In this document: positions 46,541-57,300 of the stretch, one piece after another
Layout of the letters: every line of letters starts with the position of its first letter
Position numbering within the stretch: the stretch's first letter is position 1
The notes under the pieces: model-generated
The model's database searches: none
The model's input: only the letters and a program-made list of their open reading frames with translations
Told to the model about the DNA's origin: nothing
Made by a program: the position numbers and the translations under genes
NCBI RefSeq assembly: GCF_016545825.1
Contig: NC_052622.1
Coordinates: forward strand, 42,741,263 to 42,805,262
DNA length: 64,000 nt
Direction of reading: 5' to 3'
Origin: Eucalyptus grandis
Taxonomy: Eukaryota; Streptophyta; Magnoliopsida; Myrtales; Myrtaceae

Positions 46541-47434
46541 CCTTCCGTCGACCACTGAGATCGAGGTGCATCGTCAGTGACTGCAATTCGTGCTCGGTGA
46601 TGCGGTTAGCTTTATCCACCGGGACGTCTTTTAACTGCCTTAACTGCCATGCAAATTGCAAAGTACACATAATGAATGCACACGCATCGAGCTCGTAGAA
46701 GCCATTGCTTGCTGATCACGTCCCCATTGAGGGAACCTCTTTCGAGATTCCTTGGTCCCATGCATGCACAGGACACAGGACTCTGCGTAGGCTTCTTAGA
46801 AACATCCACGGCCGGTTGCAAAAACTGTCTATTTGGTTAGAGTTAAAAGAAAGATTCATTTTCTCAACCCACAGGGATCGGAAGAAGTTTCTAAATGAAA
46901 AGAATTTGAGTTTACTTATGGTATCCCACGGCGTTCACACGTAACCGATTATGTTAGTTAATAAGTCTTGTTTGAATTAATCCGGCAAAATCAATCGTTG
47001 TATCAACATTGCATCGACTAATTGGGATGTGATGAAATCAAATTATATCAGTCTAATGATAGTGTTAAATTCGAAGTGGAAAGGCATAGATACACTCAGG
47101 TCACTTTCATGGCATAAAAGTCAACAAGTACTTCAGAAAATGTACTTCCATTTTCAAAGAAGTGTTAAGGAGCGAGCGCATTTCAAATTCCGCTCTGAAA
47201 TAGTAAATCTCGTTATCTTAAGAGAATGATAAATGTGGAGATTGCCGATTCGTCACGTTTTCAAAATAATATCATGGGAACCTTGATCAAAACATGGTGG
47301 AAAAATTTGCCTCGAAGGTGTGAAAATGATTATATAATGAAGAAAAGCATCTCAACCTCTCTCCAAGCAGATGAAACCCTAAGAACCCCCACGAAAGATC
47401 TCAGATCTCAGAGCCCAACCACCACACTCCCACC
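46416..47434. other. Upstream region of the CYP94 locus
   Basis: Contains a (CT)n run of 32 bases (46502-46533) followed by tatatata. No other gene is seen. The A/T-rich 46950-47330 part adjoins the P450 start, with a possible leader at 47340-47434 containing aaccctaagaaccccca. Confidence 0.4.
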
Positions 47435-49131
47435 ATGATTTCCTCCGCCTGTTTCTCAGCCATGTCGCGCTTTGATCTCTTTCCTTCGCTTTCTCACTCC
47501 ATCGTCTTCCCATCGCTGTTCATCGTCACTAGCGTCGTCTTCCTCTTCTTCGTATCATCGTCGCCGCCCCCTCGAAGAACCTCCCAAGAGTCTACCCTAT
47601 CGTCGGCTCCTACTCCTCGTACTTCGCCAACATAAAATGGTGGCTCGACTGGTCTGCCGACCTGGTCCGGAACACCCCCTCGGCGACCTACGTCTTCCAC
47701 CGCCCCCTCTGCAACCGCCAGGTCTTCACCGGCAATCCCGCCAGCGTCCAGCACATCCTCAAGACCCACTTCGACAACTAGGAGAAGGGCGAGGTCTTCA
47801 AGATGACCCTCCAGGACATCCTCGGCGAAGAAATCTTCAATATCGACGGTGAGTCCTGGAAGTTCCAGAGGCAGGTCGCCAGCCACAAATTCAACACCCG
47901 GTCGCTGCAGAAGTTTGTCGAGACCATCGTCGATGCCGAGCTGAACGATCGGCTCATGCCTCTCCTGGCTTTTGCCGCCAAGAGCGGGTCAGTGATAGAC
48001 ATGCAGGACATCCTCCAGAGGTTCGCCTTTGACAACATATGCAAGATTGTGTTCGGGTACGATGCCGAATATCTGTCGCCATCGCTTCCTCAGCCGAGAG
48101 TAAGTACTGTCCGGACTCATTTTACTAAATTACAGACTTAAACGACGTGTAGTTTAGGGTGAGCCTTGCCAAACAACAAAAATTTTGGTCAATCACATCA
48201 CTCATAGAACGATTTCATGTTCGACAGGCGAAGTTCGCAGAAGCGTTTGAAGACGCAGTGAGGATAAGCAGCGGGAGGTTTCGAGAGTTCTCTTCCGTGA
48301 TTTGGAGGATCAAGCGTTTCTTCAACGTAGGATCCGAGAAGTGCCTCCGGATCGTGACCTCCGAAATCCGTGAGTTTGCGAAGAAAATCGTGAGGGAAAA
48401 GAAGAGAGCTGAGCGAGAAGTTGTTGACCGAGTCAGCCGCCGACGACCTTCTGTTGCAGTTCTTGAGCTCAGGCCACTCCGATGAGGACTTCATCATTGA
48501 CATTGTCATCAGCTTCATACTCGTCGTCCAGGATACGATGTCCGCAGCACTGACGTGGTACTTCTGGCTGCTCCACAAGAATCCGGAGGTGGAGGCCAAA
48601 GTCCCGGGTGAGATCATAGAGAAGTCCAACGCACACGCCGCAGAGTATGATGATGTGAAAGAGATGGTGTACAGGCACGCGTCGCTCCGTGAGAGCATGC
48701 GGTTTTACCCAGCGGTGCCGATTGACGTGAAAGAGGCTGTGAGGGATGATGTCTTGGAGGACGGCACGGTGCTGAAGAAGGGGATGAGGGTGACGTACCA
48801 TCTGTACGCGATGGGGAGGCTGGAGCAGCTATGGGGAAAGGACTGGCCCGAGTTCAGGCCCGAGCGGTGGCTGAGAGGGGCGGAGGATGGCAGCGAGAAG
48901 TGGGAGTTCATTAATAGGGACCCGTTCGCGTACCCGGTGTTCCAGGCGGGGCCAAGGGTTTGTCTGGGGAAGGAAATGGTGTCGCCGCAAATGAAGAGAA
49001 TGGTGGCCAGGGTGCTGCAGCAGTTCAGGGTGGTGCCGGTGCCGGAGGAAGGGAAGGAGCCGGTGTTCATTTCGTACCTGAGTTCGAAGATGAAGGGTGG
49101 GTTCCCGGTGAGGATTGAGATGAGAAAGTGA
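47435..49131 (+). pseudogene. CYP94-family cytochrome P450, damaged
   Basis: Exon 1 is 47435-48099 and exon 2 is 48228-49131. The intron is 48100-48227 (GTAAGT...TCGACAG). An N-terminal hydrophobic anchor is followed by a frame change near 47555, then RVYPIVGSYSSYF and NTPSATYVFHR. A stop TAG lies at 47779-47781 where the family has Tyr (HFDN-stop-EKGE). Next come FNIDGESWKFQRQVASHKFN and FDNICKIVFGYD. A second frame change near 48400 precedes SEKLLTESAADDLLLQFL. The I-helix reads VVQDTMSA where AGRDTTSA is expected. ExxR (ESMR), FRPERWL and the haem loop FQAGPRVCLG (Cys codon 48961-48963) are intact. CYP94 enzymes are ER-bound omega-hydroxylases of fatty acids or jasmonoyl-isoleucine. With a stop, two shifts and a damaged oxygen-binding groove, this copy is probably inactive. 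Confidence 0.85.
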
Positions 49132-49354
49132 AAGGAAAGTAATGTACAATATTTTTGTTTTAACCTTGCATAATGTTTCGAGCTTTGTTAGTGTAACAAT
49201 TTTTTGGACTACCGCGAGAATAATAATTTGTTGTTAGCCACAAATTCTTAAAGAAATGGACTCTACAACAATTTATAATTATATGTTATTTGATTTTTTT
49301 ATTGTCTAAAATAGACTGTTATTTTAATCTAGGAAGTACCGACATTTTCTAGAA
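49132..49354. other. 3' flank of the CYP94 locus
   Basis: The likely former 3' UTR of the P450. AT-rich, no other feature. Confidence 0.4.
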
Positions 49355-49900
49355 GTTTTCTTGTTGTGTCGGACACTCGATATATGTCCAACGCTCTCTA
49401 ACACTTTTTGACACTCGGTTCCAGAATTCCAACATGCAAGTTTGGAATTTCAACACGACCAAATTAATTTTAAAAAATTTCAATAAATTAGGGGTCAAAA
49501 TGTAAATATGCAAAAAATAAAATGAGAAAGAAGAAAAATCTCATCTTCTCTTCTTTTTTTACTCTAATTTTTCGTGACACGAAATGTACCCCCAAATTTG
49601 TTTTTTTTTCTCTTCTCTTTCAACACGTTCTGACACGCGAGTCTAAAATGTAGATTACTTATTTTTTCTTCAAGTTTTATGAATTATTGGAATGGATTTA
49701 AATTTATGATATTAATAAATGGTGCATTGCTTTTAGTGTAAATTCAATTTAAGGTTTTTTTCTAATTATTTATTTATTTGTAAATTTGAATCAAATTAAT
49801 TTGTTAAAATAATCATCCCATGTATATGTAAAAGTATACATTTAATATACAAAGTGTCTCAACATATCGAAATTCTCAATTTTTTAAAAAATAATGTGTC
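49355..49900 (+). mobile_element. Unclassified dispersed element, inverted partner of 45755-46415
   Basis: Homologous in reverse orientation to the element on the other side of the P450. It is followed by gtgtcggtgtattgtatcgt and cggtgttggtgctacttag (49900-49960), which may be its true end. Confidence 0.6.
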
Positions 49901-50415
49901 GGTGTATTGTATCGTATCGTGTCACATGTCATTTGTCGGTGTTGGTGCTACTTAGATTCTAACAGTAGATTAAAAGATGTCACATAATCATTTCTCTAAT
50001 GTTTTTATACAATGAATGTATGACGTGACACAATTGCATTGGACACTTAATTAATTTCATAATGTCACGGTTCAAACTTTCCTATCAAAATCGCATTACA
50101 TGTTGTGCACCCATCATGCGCAGGTGACCTCTGACTAATACGTTGCTCTCGCACTATGGTACCGTCGTGGTAATTAATCTTGTTTTATGTGATGAATCCG
50201 TGATGATTTGACCCGTTCTACATTGGTCAAACATCAAGGGGAATAGTCATAATAACCACGCAAGATTGTGATCTTTTGGATACGAGCATATAGTTACGAA
50301 TCACTCAGTGGACACAACGAAATTGAACATCCATCCCAGTTTAAAAAAAAAAAAAAAATTAAAAGAGAGAGCATAAAACTTGTAAAGAGATAGCTAAGAA
50401 TATAGTTCCATGTGT

Positions 50416-50988
50416 GTAAAAAAATTGTCTAAAAATTTATAAACATATAGTATTTTTGTTAATTCAGTCCTAAACTGTATTTATAAACATTTTCATATTT
50501 TGCCAATTGAGTATATCCAAATAATTTTAATCGAAAATCACTAACGCATATGCCGATAGTGCCACAAAAAAAATGGCTAGTGTTTTTTTTGTTATTTTTT
50601 TTTCTTTATTATTTTCCTCTTTTCTTTCCTACCAAGTGAGGGGTACCAATCCTCGTTGGCCACTAGGTGAGGGCCATGACCCTCCCCTGCAACTGACAAG
50701 GGTTGGCCGGTATACCTCACTAGGCTTAGAAGGAAAAAAAAGAGAAAAGAAGAAAAAAAAATAAAAAATTCAGAAAAATTTAAAACATTATAAAATTTAT
50801 CTATGTCAGCGTCGGCCGTGTCATATAAGATGGGCAGCATACACATTAGTGACTTCTAGCTAAAATAGGCCCAATTGACTCAATTAGTAAAACGTGAGAA
50901 TAGTTAGAATTCAGTTGGCAAAATTGAACGATTTATGATTAAATTGATGAAAACGCAATAGGTTTAGTCCTTTTTAGACAATCTTCCC
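50416..50988. mobile_element. Mutator-like MITE, same family as 3846-4505
   Basis: It begins gtaaaaaaattgtctaaaaa and ends cctttttagacaatcttccc. It shares the ttaattcagtcctaaact and ttttgccaattgagt subterminal parts with the 3.8-kb copy. Confidence 0.6.
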
Positions 50989-51600
50989 TATCATGGGTAG
51001 AGATGAGATAAAGTGGTATATAGCGAGGTCAAAGGAAGTTGATGCATTATTATTATTTTTTAATTGTTTTCCTTTTCCTTTTTATTTTCCTACCAAGTTT
51101 GGCAAGGTCCCATACTGACTTTTATCCCTCTCCTTACTTTATGAATTAGGGCGAGCTGCTTCCTCGCCAACCACAAGCTATCAATCCTCATCAACAACTG
51201 GGCAAGGGTCGCGACCCTCCCTAGCAACTAATGAGGGTTGGTCAGCATCCTTCACTAGGCCTAGGGAAAAAAGAAAGGAAGAAAGAAAGAAAAATATAAA
51301 AAATATAAAAAAATAAAAATTTAGAAATTTTTTAAATTTTTTAAATATTTATCTACATCAGCACCAATCGTGCCATGTAGAATGAACGACATCCACGTGA
51401 GTGATTTTTAACTAAAATTGGCCGAGTTGACTCAACCGGTAAAATGTAAAAATGTATAGAACTCAATTGATAAAATTCAAAGATATATGACTGAATTGAT
51501 GAAAACGCAATAAGTTTTGTATTTTTTGGATAGTCTTTCTCATTGCAGGTAGAGATGAGATAAGATAGGATACAGCAAGGTCAAAGGGAATGATATACAA
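50590..51600. repeat. Tandem duplication of the inner and right part of the MITE with its flank
   Basis: The second unit (about 51045-51600) repeats the spacer (tttcctaccaag, ccctccc.gcaact), the right arm (ttgatgaaaacgcaata) and the flanking ggtagagatgagataa. This suggests unequal exchange after insertion. Confidence 0.65.
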
Positions 51601-51776
51601 TGTTGTCCCTTTTGAGTCGAAATCACTTCGTTTCAACTTCGACCTTCAATTATTGGGTATCTTGGTAAATTTGAGGGCCAATCAAACTAAACCGCACCGT
51701 GAAATCTCTCCTCATTCGCTTGCTCAATTTGAGATTGTGCTTTTGTCTTGTGGAACCATGAATGGGGTGGTGCCTC

Positions 51777-52723
51777 TGAGAGTGCTAGTATGAACAAAAT
51801 AAAGGAGTTAGGGAAGAGAATAAGAACACAAGAATTATAGTGGTTCGGCTTAATCCAAGCCTACGTCCACTCTCCCACGATAACAGCCTTCTTGGCTGGA
51901 TTCCAATATGCAATCAATAAGAGATTACAACTTCGAGTGCAAACACTTAGTAGTAGATCACACTATCTCACTAAGTCACTCTTTTGGTATTTCTCTCACG
52001 ATTACAAACGTTTAAGCTCTCAAGAGACAAGTATATAATTGAAAGTCGCTCAGACTTTGGAATTATAAATTCTACGCTCTGTCTCTTACTTGCTCATCGG
52101 TCCATGATCTCCTTAAATACTCCTCAACTTCCAAACTACCCGTTGGACATCATCCCGGAGAATCGTCTTCCAATATACCCATTGGACAGCTCTGTATCTA
52201 GAAGATTTGGAAGCCGTTGAGTGACAAAGGTAAAATCCCAAATTGATTCCGATCGCCCATACAAACGAAATCTTGGTTTCCATAAGTAAAGCTTCTTCGT
52301 ATAGAAAGATCTTGTCTTCAACATCCAATTGTCAATCAAATAGATTGAGTCAATCAAATCAATCTTGATGTGGAATCCAAACCAGATCACTAGCCGTTAT
52401 ATGATTGGGCTTGAATTACGATCTGTTGAATCTTGATGTAAAGTCTGATAGTCATAGACTTTACATTCGAGTCCGAGTCTAGCTTGATCTTCGGACTTTG
52501 AGTCTTGAGTCTGGCAGTCTTCAGACTTTGACACAGAAGTCTGGAAATCTTCATAATATACTTTGGACATGTGTTACGTTCAGTTTTCTAGTCGTCTTCT
52601 GACTTTGATAATATCCTCTACATGTTCTAACATCTGCATGGTCTATTGCTCAACCATTAAACATGTTAGTAGCATTTGATTTATTTTGTCATCTTCAAAA
52701 CATCATAAGGGATTTCCCTAACA
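51777..52723 (-). mobile_element. Solo LTR, 947 bp
   Basis: On the minus strand it starts TGTTAGGGAAATCCC and includes TTTTGAAGATGACAAAATAA, a pattern seen in SIRE-type copia LTRs. The plus strand begins TG and ends CA. The 5-bp target duplication GCCTC is perfect at 51772-51776 and 52724-52728. There are no internal genes. Confidence 0.85.
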
Positions 52724-52728
52724 GCCTC

Positions 52729-55124
52729 TTCGTGGCTTTATAAATTAGAGCAATGTTAAAACATATCGAGCTTTTATTAAAAACAATTTATCAAATGAGG
52801 TGGCACCATTTACTTATATTCTCTTGATTACTTACTCAAAAATTAGGCCCCAATGAATTTGTTCCGTTTATTAGCAATCGTAAGCCTTTTCATATTACAA
52901 ACAAAATCTGGTATGCCTTTTATTATCCCAATCAATTCAACACAAACTCGTACTATTCTTCTTCCATATCAATTTAGACTTTCAATTTTTTCTTTGAACC
53001 AATTTGGTCTGATTGGCATATGAAGTAACAATCCAACTCGGTCATCGAACACGTGTTTACTAATGCGAATGAGCACATCAACCTACATTAGCAAAAATTG
53101 AAAATTAAAAACTAAAAGTCAGGAAAAATTTAAAAAAGAAGAGCTCAGGCAATTTTTCCTTTTTAAAGAAGCTGCACAGTTGCACGGAGGTTGGAGAGAG
53201 ATGAGGGCGGCGACGACCCTTGTATGTTCTTAACATGCAAACCATTTTCATACAAAAGTCGTCACCAATTTATTTTCGATGGATCGATTAGAAACCTAAA
53301 TAAAGTATCAAAAGAAATACTTTACTTCTACAAACCAAAAATTGTGGGTATTGGAATTTGATTACACTATATTTTTCTAATACACTTTCGGTACATTTTC
53401 TATTTTATTTAAGAAAAATGTTTTGGAAACAGTTTTGATTAATCTTAATTTACTCCCAAACATGCGAGGTAATGAAGTGGGTGCACAACCATTATTTAAC
53501 ACTCAATAATTAAAGCATCAAATAAATTGTGAAGAAAATGATGAACTACATACCTTGAAGCAATGAAAGCATCCGCAATATTTAACTTAAAAATCACATC
53601 AGCAATCTTTAAAATGATTTCTATTTAACATGTGATCACTTCTTTTTTAGGATTTTCACTTATCTAAATGAAACCTAATCTATGTGCAATGCAATGCAAT
53701 AGCATATGAAAATGCCTAATTAAAATGACATGCAACATGCAACTTATATGTCACGCCACATTAATTAAATGATATGACTGGTAAATATTAAATGTGACTA
53801 TCCTAACATGCCACGCATTCTAAATGATCCTAAACATGATATTTACTAAATGACGGGCAATACGCAAACTAATCCTATGTGGCAAGCGAATGATATTTCT
53901 TTATGTTTTCTTTTTAATTAAAATGCTAAACTAAAAATGCCTAATATTTAAGCATGCAAACTATCCTAGAAATGAAAATCCAATTTATTCTATAAATAAA
54001 AAAAACAAGATAGTTTTGGTACTTTATTAAATTCGGAATTATAAAATAACCAAAATAAACGTGTAATCTATCCTAAAAAAACTACTTTAATTATATCTAA
54101 TCTTTTTGGATTTTAGATTTAAAATCAATTAAATCAAACAAAAATTAGAAAGAAACCAAATTCATATCAAATATAGTATCGGATCACATGAGATATTATC
54201 AATATCCATCTAATTTCGGAAACAAATTGACAAATCGTATCTCCAATATGAGATTCGATTGGCCAATTTTTCATGAAATCGTGAATCATCTCTTAAGTAT
54301 GAGATTTGATTGACGATTTTTCATGTAATCGCGAATCATATGTTGGATGTAACGTTGGATCAATGATTATGGCACGTTGTGAAATTAAGAAATAGTCTCT
54401 AATTTAAAGGCTACTCAGGATCTTTATGGATATCAATAATATGTTCAGAGATTCAATCAAGATCACAATAGTTCAAACGAGCAAACAAAATATTCAAGAA
54501 TTAAATTAGAAAGGATTTTAACCTACCTTGATTATTTGTTTCCAAGTTTGGACGGGCGACAGATCGCGCGAGTCATCGATCGATGATGCTTCACAGTGGC
54601 GATGTGTGGACTCCACGAATTACGGCTGGCTCGCGATGCTCGATAAGGGTGCTGGCTGATCGTCAAGATGGAGCCACGACATTACTTGCAGGATATAGGG
54701 TCGACCGGGTCTTGTAGGGGTAGTTGCTAGGAGTCGCCGGGAACCTGCAAAAAGGAACACTTAGAGCCCAGACCTTGCTGTGTTGGTAGCTACGCTAATG
54801 GTAGATCATGGACGCTGCTGCCATTGGGCTGGAACGGAGGTGATAGTGCATGAGCTATTGAACCGCGTTGAGTCACGACAGCAGGGACTGATCTGAAGTG
54901 TTGTGGTGCCGCCGAGCTTGCTGAATCTCGTCCGCTGGTCGTTAGCGACACTGGGAGTTCGCTGCTGGGGTGGATCGATGGAGGAACAGGGGAGGTGTAG
55001 CAGCTTGTGCACTTGCTGGCCACCAAAATTTGTCGTTCAAATCAGCGAGCTTTCTCGGCGAAGGAGTGGATTATCGAGAGAGAAAGTCTTCGTACGTGTC
55101 CTTCGTTGACCTCAGAGAAATTGC

Positions 55125-55158
<34 letters not shown>

Positions 55159-55945
55159 CTCCCACGACTTTTCTTCTCCGTATGATAGTGTGGTGGTGAA
55201 TCTTCAAAGTGGGCGTGCTTTCCTCTAGCGAAACTTTTATCGAGGATTCCTCCAAAGATGGACTTGATAGGTCACGAGAGGCAACAACAGTGGGCTTGAG
55301 GAGACACCAGCAACAGGTCATGAGCTAGATGGTCACGGTGGTGAGGAGCTGCAATGACGGCAAGAGCAAGCGAGGCTTCCCTGACGGACTGAACTGGAGC
55401 GTTGGAAAAACCTACAAAAGAAATTCAGCAAGCGCAGCAAGGCGATCGATATGGCTCGAGGTTGCACTTGCTGGGAAGTGCGGACAAAAACAGATGATGG
55501 CGGAGCAACCGAGTCGGACTGTCAATCGCTCTCGAGTGCAGGGCACCTGGGCTTTGCTAGAATTGACACCGGACCTGCTGAAGCTAGGTTACAGGAACAG
55601 CAACGGTAGTGGCAGCTTCAGGGTTGACAAACGTCGGATAACGCTGCCGGAGGATGCCTGGGAATGACTGATGGTCTGGCTTGAGTAGCTGAATGCGATT
55701 GATGATGCACAGTAGCGCGGCGGCCGAGAGGAGCTGACGTGCCTGACTAGACTTCTAAAACTCCTTGAATGTTGTATTCATCTTTTCTGGTGAGAGACCT
55801 CCTCGCGGAAGATCAAACCCTCCCTCTTGTTCTCTATTGCCACTCTCTCTACGAGAACTGTGTTTCGAGATCTCCCAATGGGAGAAAATATTGGGTGGGT
55901 CTTACCCTCCACGTAGGTTTAGGGTAAGACCATTTAGTGATCGAC
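52729..55945. other. AT-rich to GC-rich tract, possible reversed Tat-like LTR
   Basis: From about 53200 to 55900 the composition runs AT-rich, then GC-rich (54550-55700), the mirror image of the Tat-like LTR at 19986. The stretch ggcggcgacgacccttgtat and aagtcgtcaccaatttattt (53207-53275), read in reverse, looks like the 3' end of such LTRs. I could not fix its ends or a target duplication. A (CT)n run of 30 bases lies at 55124-55153. Open frames here are not supported as genes. Confidence 0.3.
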
Positions 55946-57300
55946 ACGTGGCTCCACGTAGGCGACGGCGTCAGAGATTTAAAATTTGCGCGCGCCGCTC
56001 CTGGGGCGCACCACTCTAACGCTCTCTCTCCTCTGCTCTCCTCTGCGACCTGTCCACTCGTCCTCTCTCTCCTCTCTCTCTCTTTCCCTGTTCTCCCCGT
56101 TCTCCATTCCGTTTTGCGAGAGAACAAAAGTCGCAAGGCTTCTCTCCGAATGCTCTTCCCCTCCTCTACTCTCTCTCCTTCGCTGGTTGCTCGCGACGCC
56201 TCCTCCACTGGTTGCCTGCGACACCGACGCCCTTTCCACCTTCGCCGATGCCTCTGCTCTCCTTCGCTGGTTGCCTGTGATGCCGATGCCGTGCTCTCTC
56301 TCCTCCGCTGGTTGCTTGCGATGCTGATGCCGACGCCCTTTCCACCTCCGCTGACGCCTCTGCTCTCCTCTGCTGGTTGCCCATGACGCCGACACCCTTT
56401 CCACCTCCACCAACGCCTCTGCTCTCTCTCCTCTGCTAGTTGCCCGCAACGCCGATGCGTCGTCAATTCCTCATGCTATAGTGGAAAGGGCGTCAACGTC
56501 GGCGTCGCGGGCAACCAGCAGAGGAGAGAGAGCAAAGGCGTCGGCGGAGGTGGAAAGGGCATCAACATCGCGGGCAACTAGCGGAGGAGAGAGAGCAGAG
56601 GCGTCGGCGGAGGTGGAAAGGGCATCGGCATCGCGGGCAACCAGCGGAGGAGAGAGAGCAGAGGCGTCGGCCGGAGGTGGAAAGGGGGTCGGCGTCGCGG
56701 GCAACTAGCGGAGGAGAGAGAGCAAAGGCGGCGGAGGTGGAAAGGGCGTCGGCATCAGCGTTGCGGGCAACCAGCGAAGGAGAGAGAGCAGAGGCGTCGG
56801 CATTGGCGTCGTGGGCAACCAGCAGAGGAGAGAGAGCAGAGGCGTCGGCGGAGGTGGAAAGAGCCGACATCGTGGGCAACCAGCGAAGGAGAGCAGAGGC
56901 GTCAACGGAGGTGGAAAGGGCGTCAGCGTCGCAAGCAACCAGCAGAGGAGAGAGAGCAGAGGCGTCGACATCAGCTTCACGGGCAACCAGCAGAGGAGAG
57001 CGAGGCGTCAGCGAAGGTGGAAAGGGCGTCGGCGTCGCAGGTAACCAGTGGAGGAGGCGTCGCAAGCAACTAGCAGAGAAGAGAGAGTAGAGGAGGGGAA
57101 GAGCATTCGGAGAGAAGCCCTACGACTTTTGTTCTCTCGCAAAACGGAACGGAGAATGGGGAGAACAGGGAAAAGAGAGAGATTACGAGTGGACAGGTCG
57201 CAGAGGAGAGCAGAGGAGAGAGAGCGTCAGAGTGGTGGGCCCCAAGAGCGGCGCGCGCAAATTTTAAACCTCTGACGCCGTCGCCTACGTGGAGCCACGT
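55946..57300. mobile_element. Foldback element with minisatellite-filled inverted arms
   Basis: The left arm begins acgtggctccacgtaggcga and the right arm ends with its complement (tcgcctacgtggagccacgt, 57281-57300). The arms pair over the termini and over ttttgcgagagaacaaaagt (left, about 56113) against acttttgttctctcgcaaaa (right, about 57122). The loop is near 56460-56486. The right arm carries at least seven imperfect 63-bp units (agcagaggcgtcggcggagg, tggaaagggc, gcgggcaacca) and the left arm carries their complements. No target duplication was found. The apparent coding frames are low-complexity by-products. Confidence 0.8.
56487..57060 (+). repeat. GC-rich minisatellite, unit about 63 bp
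   Basis: Successive units start at 56581 and 56644 and near 56708, with variable deletions in later units. They are complementary to the block at 56170-56455. Confidence 0.85.

Noticed and set aside
45558..46698. Frames containing long Arg-Glu or Leu-Ser runs
   Set aside because: Produced by CT/GA microsatellites.
55849..57275. Many Ser/Glu/Arg-rich or Leu/Ser-rich frames on both strands
   Set aside because: Translations of a GC-rich minisatellite inside a foldback element, with frames open by composition.
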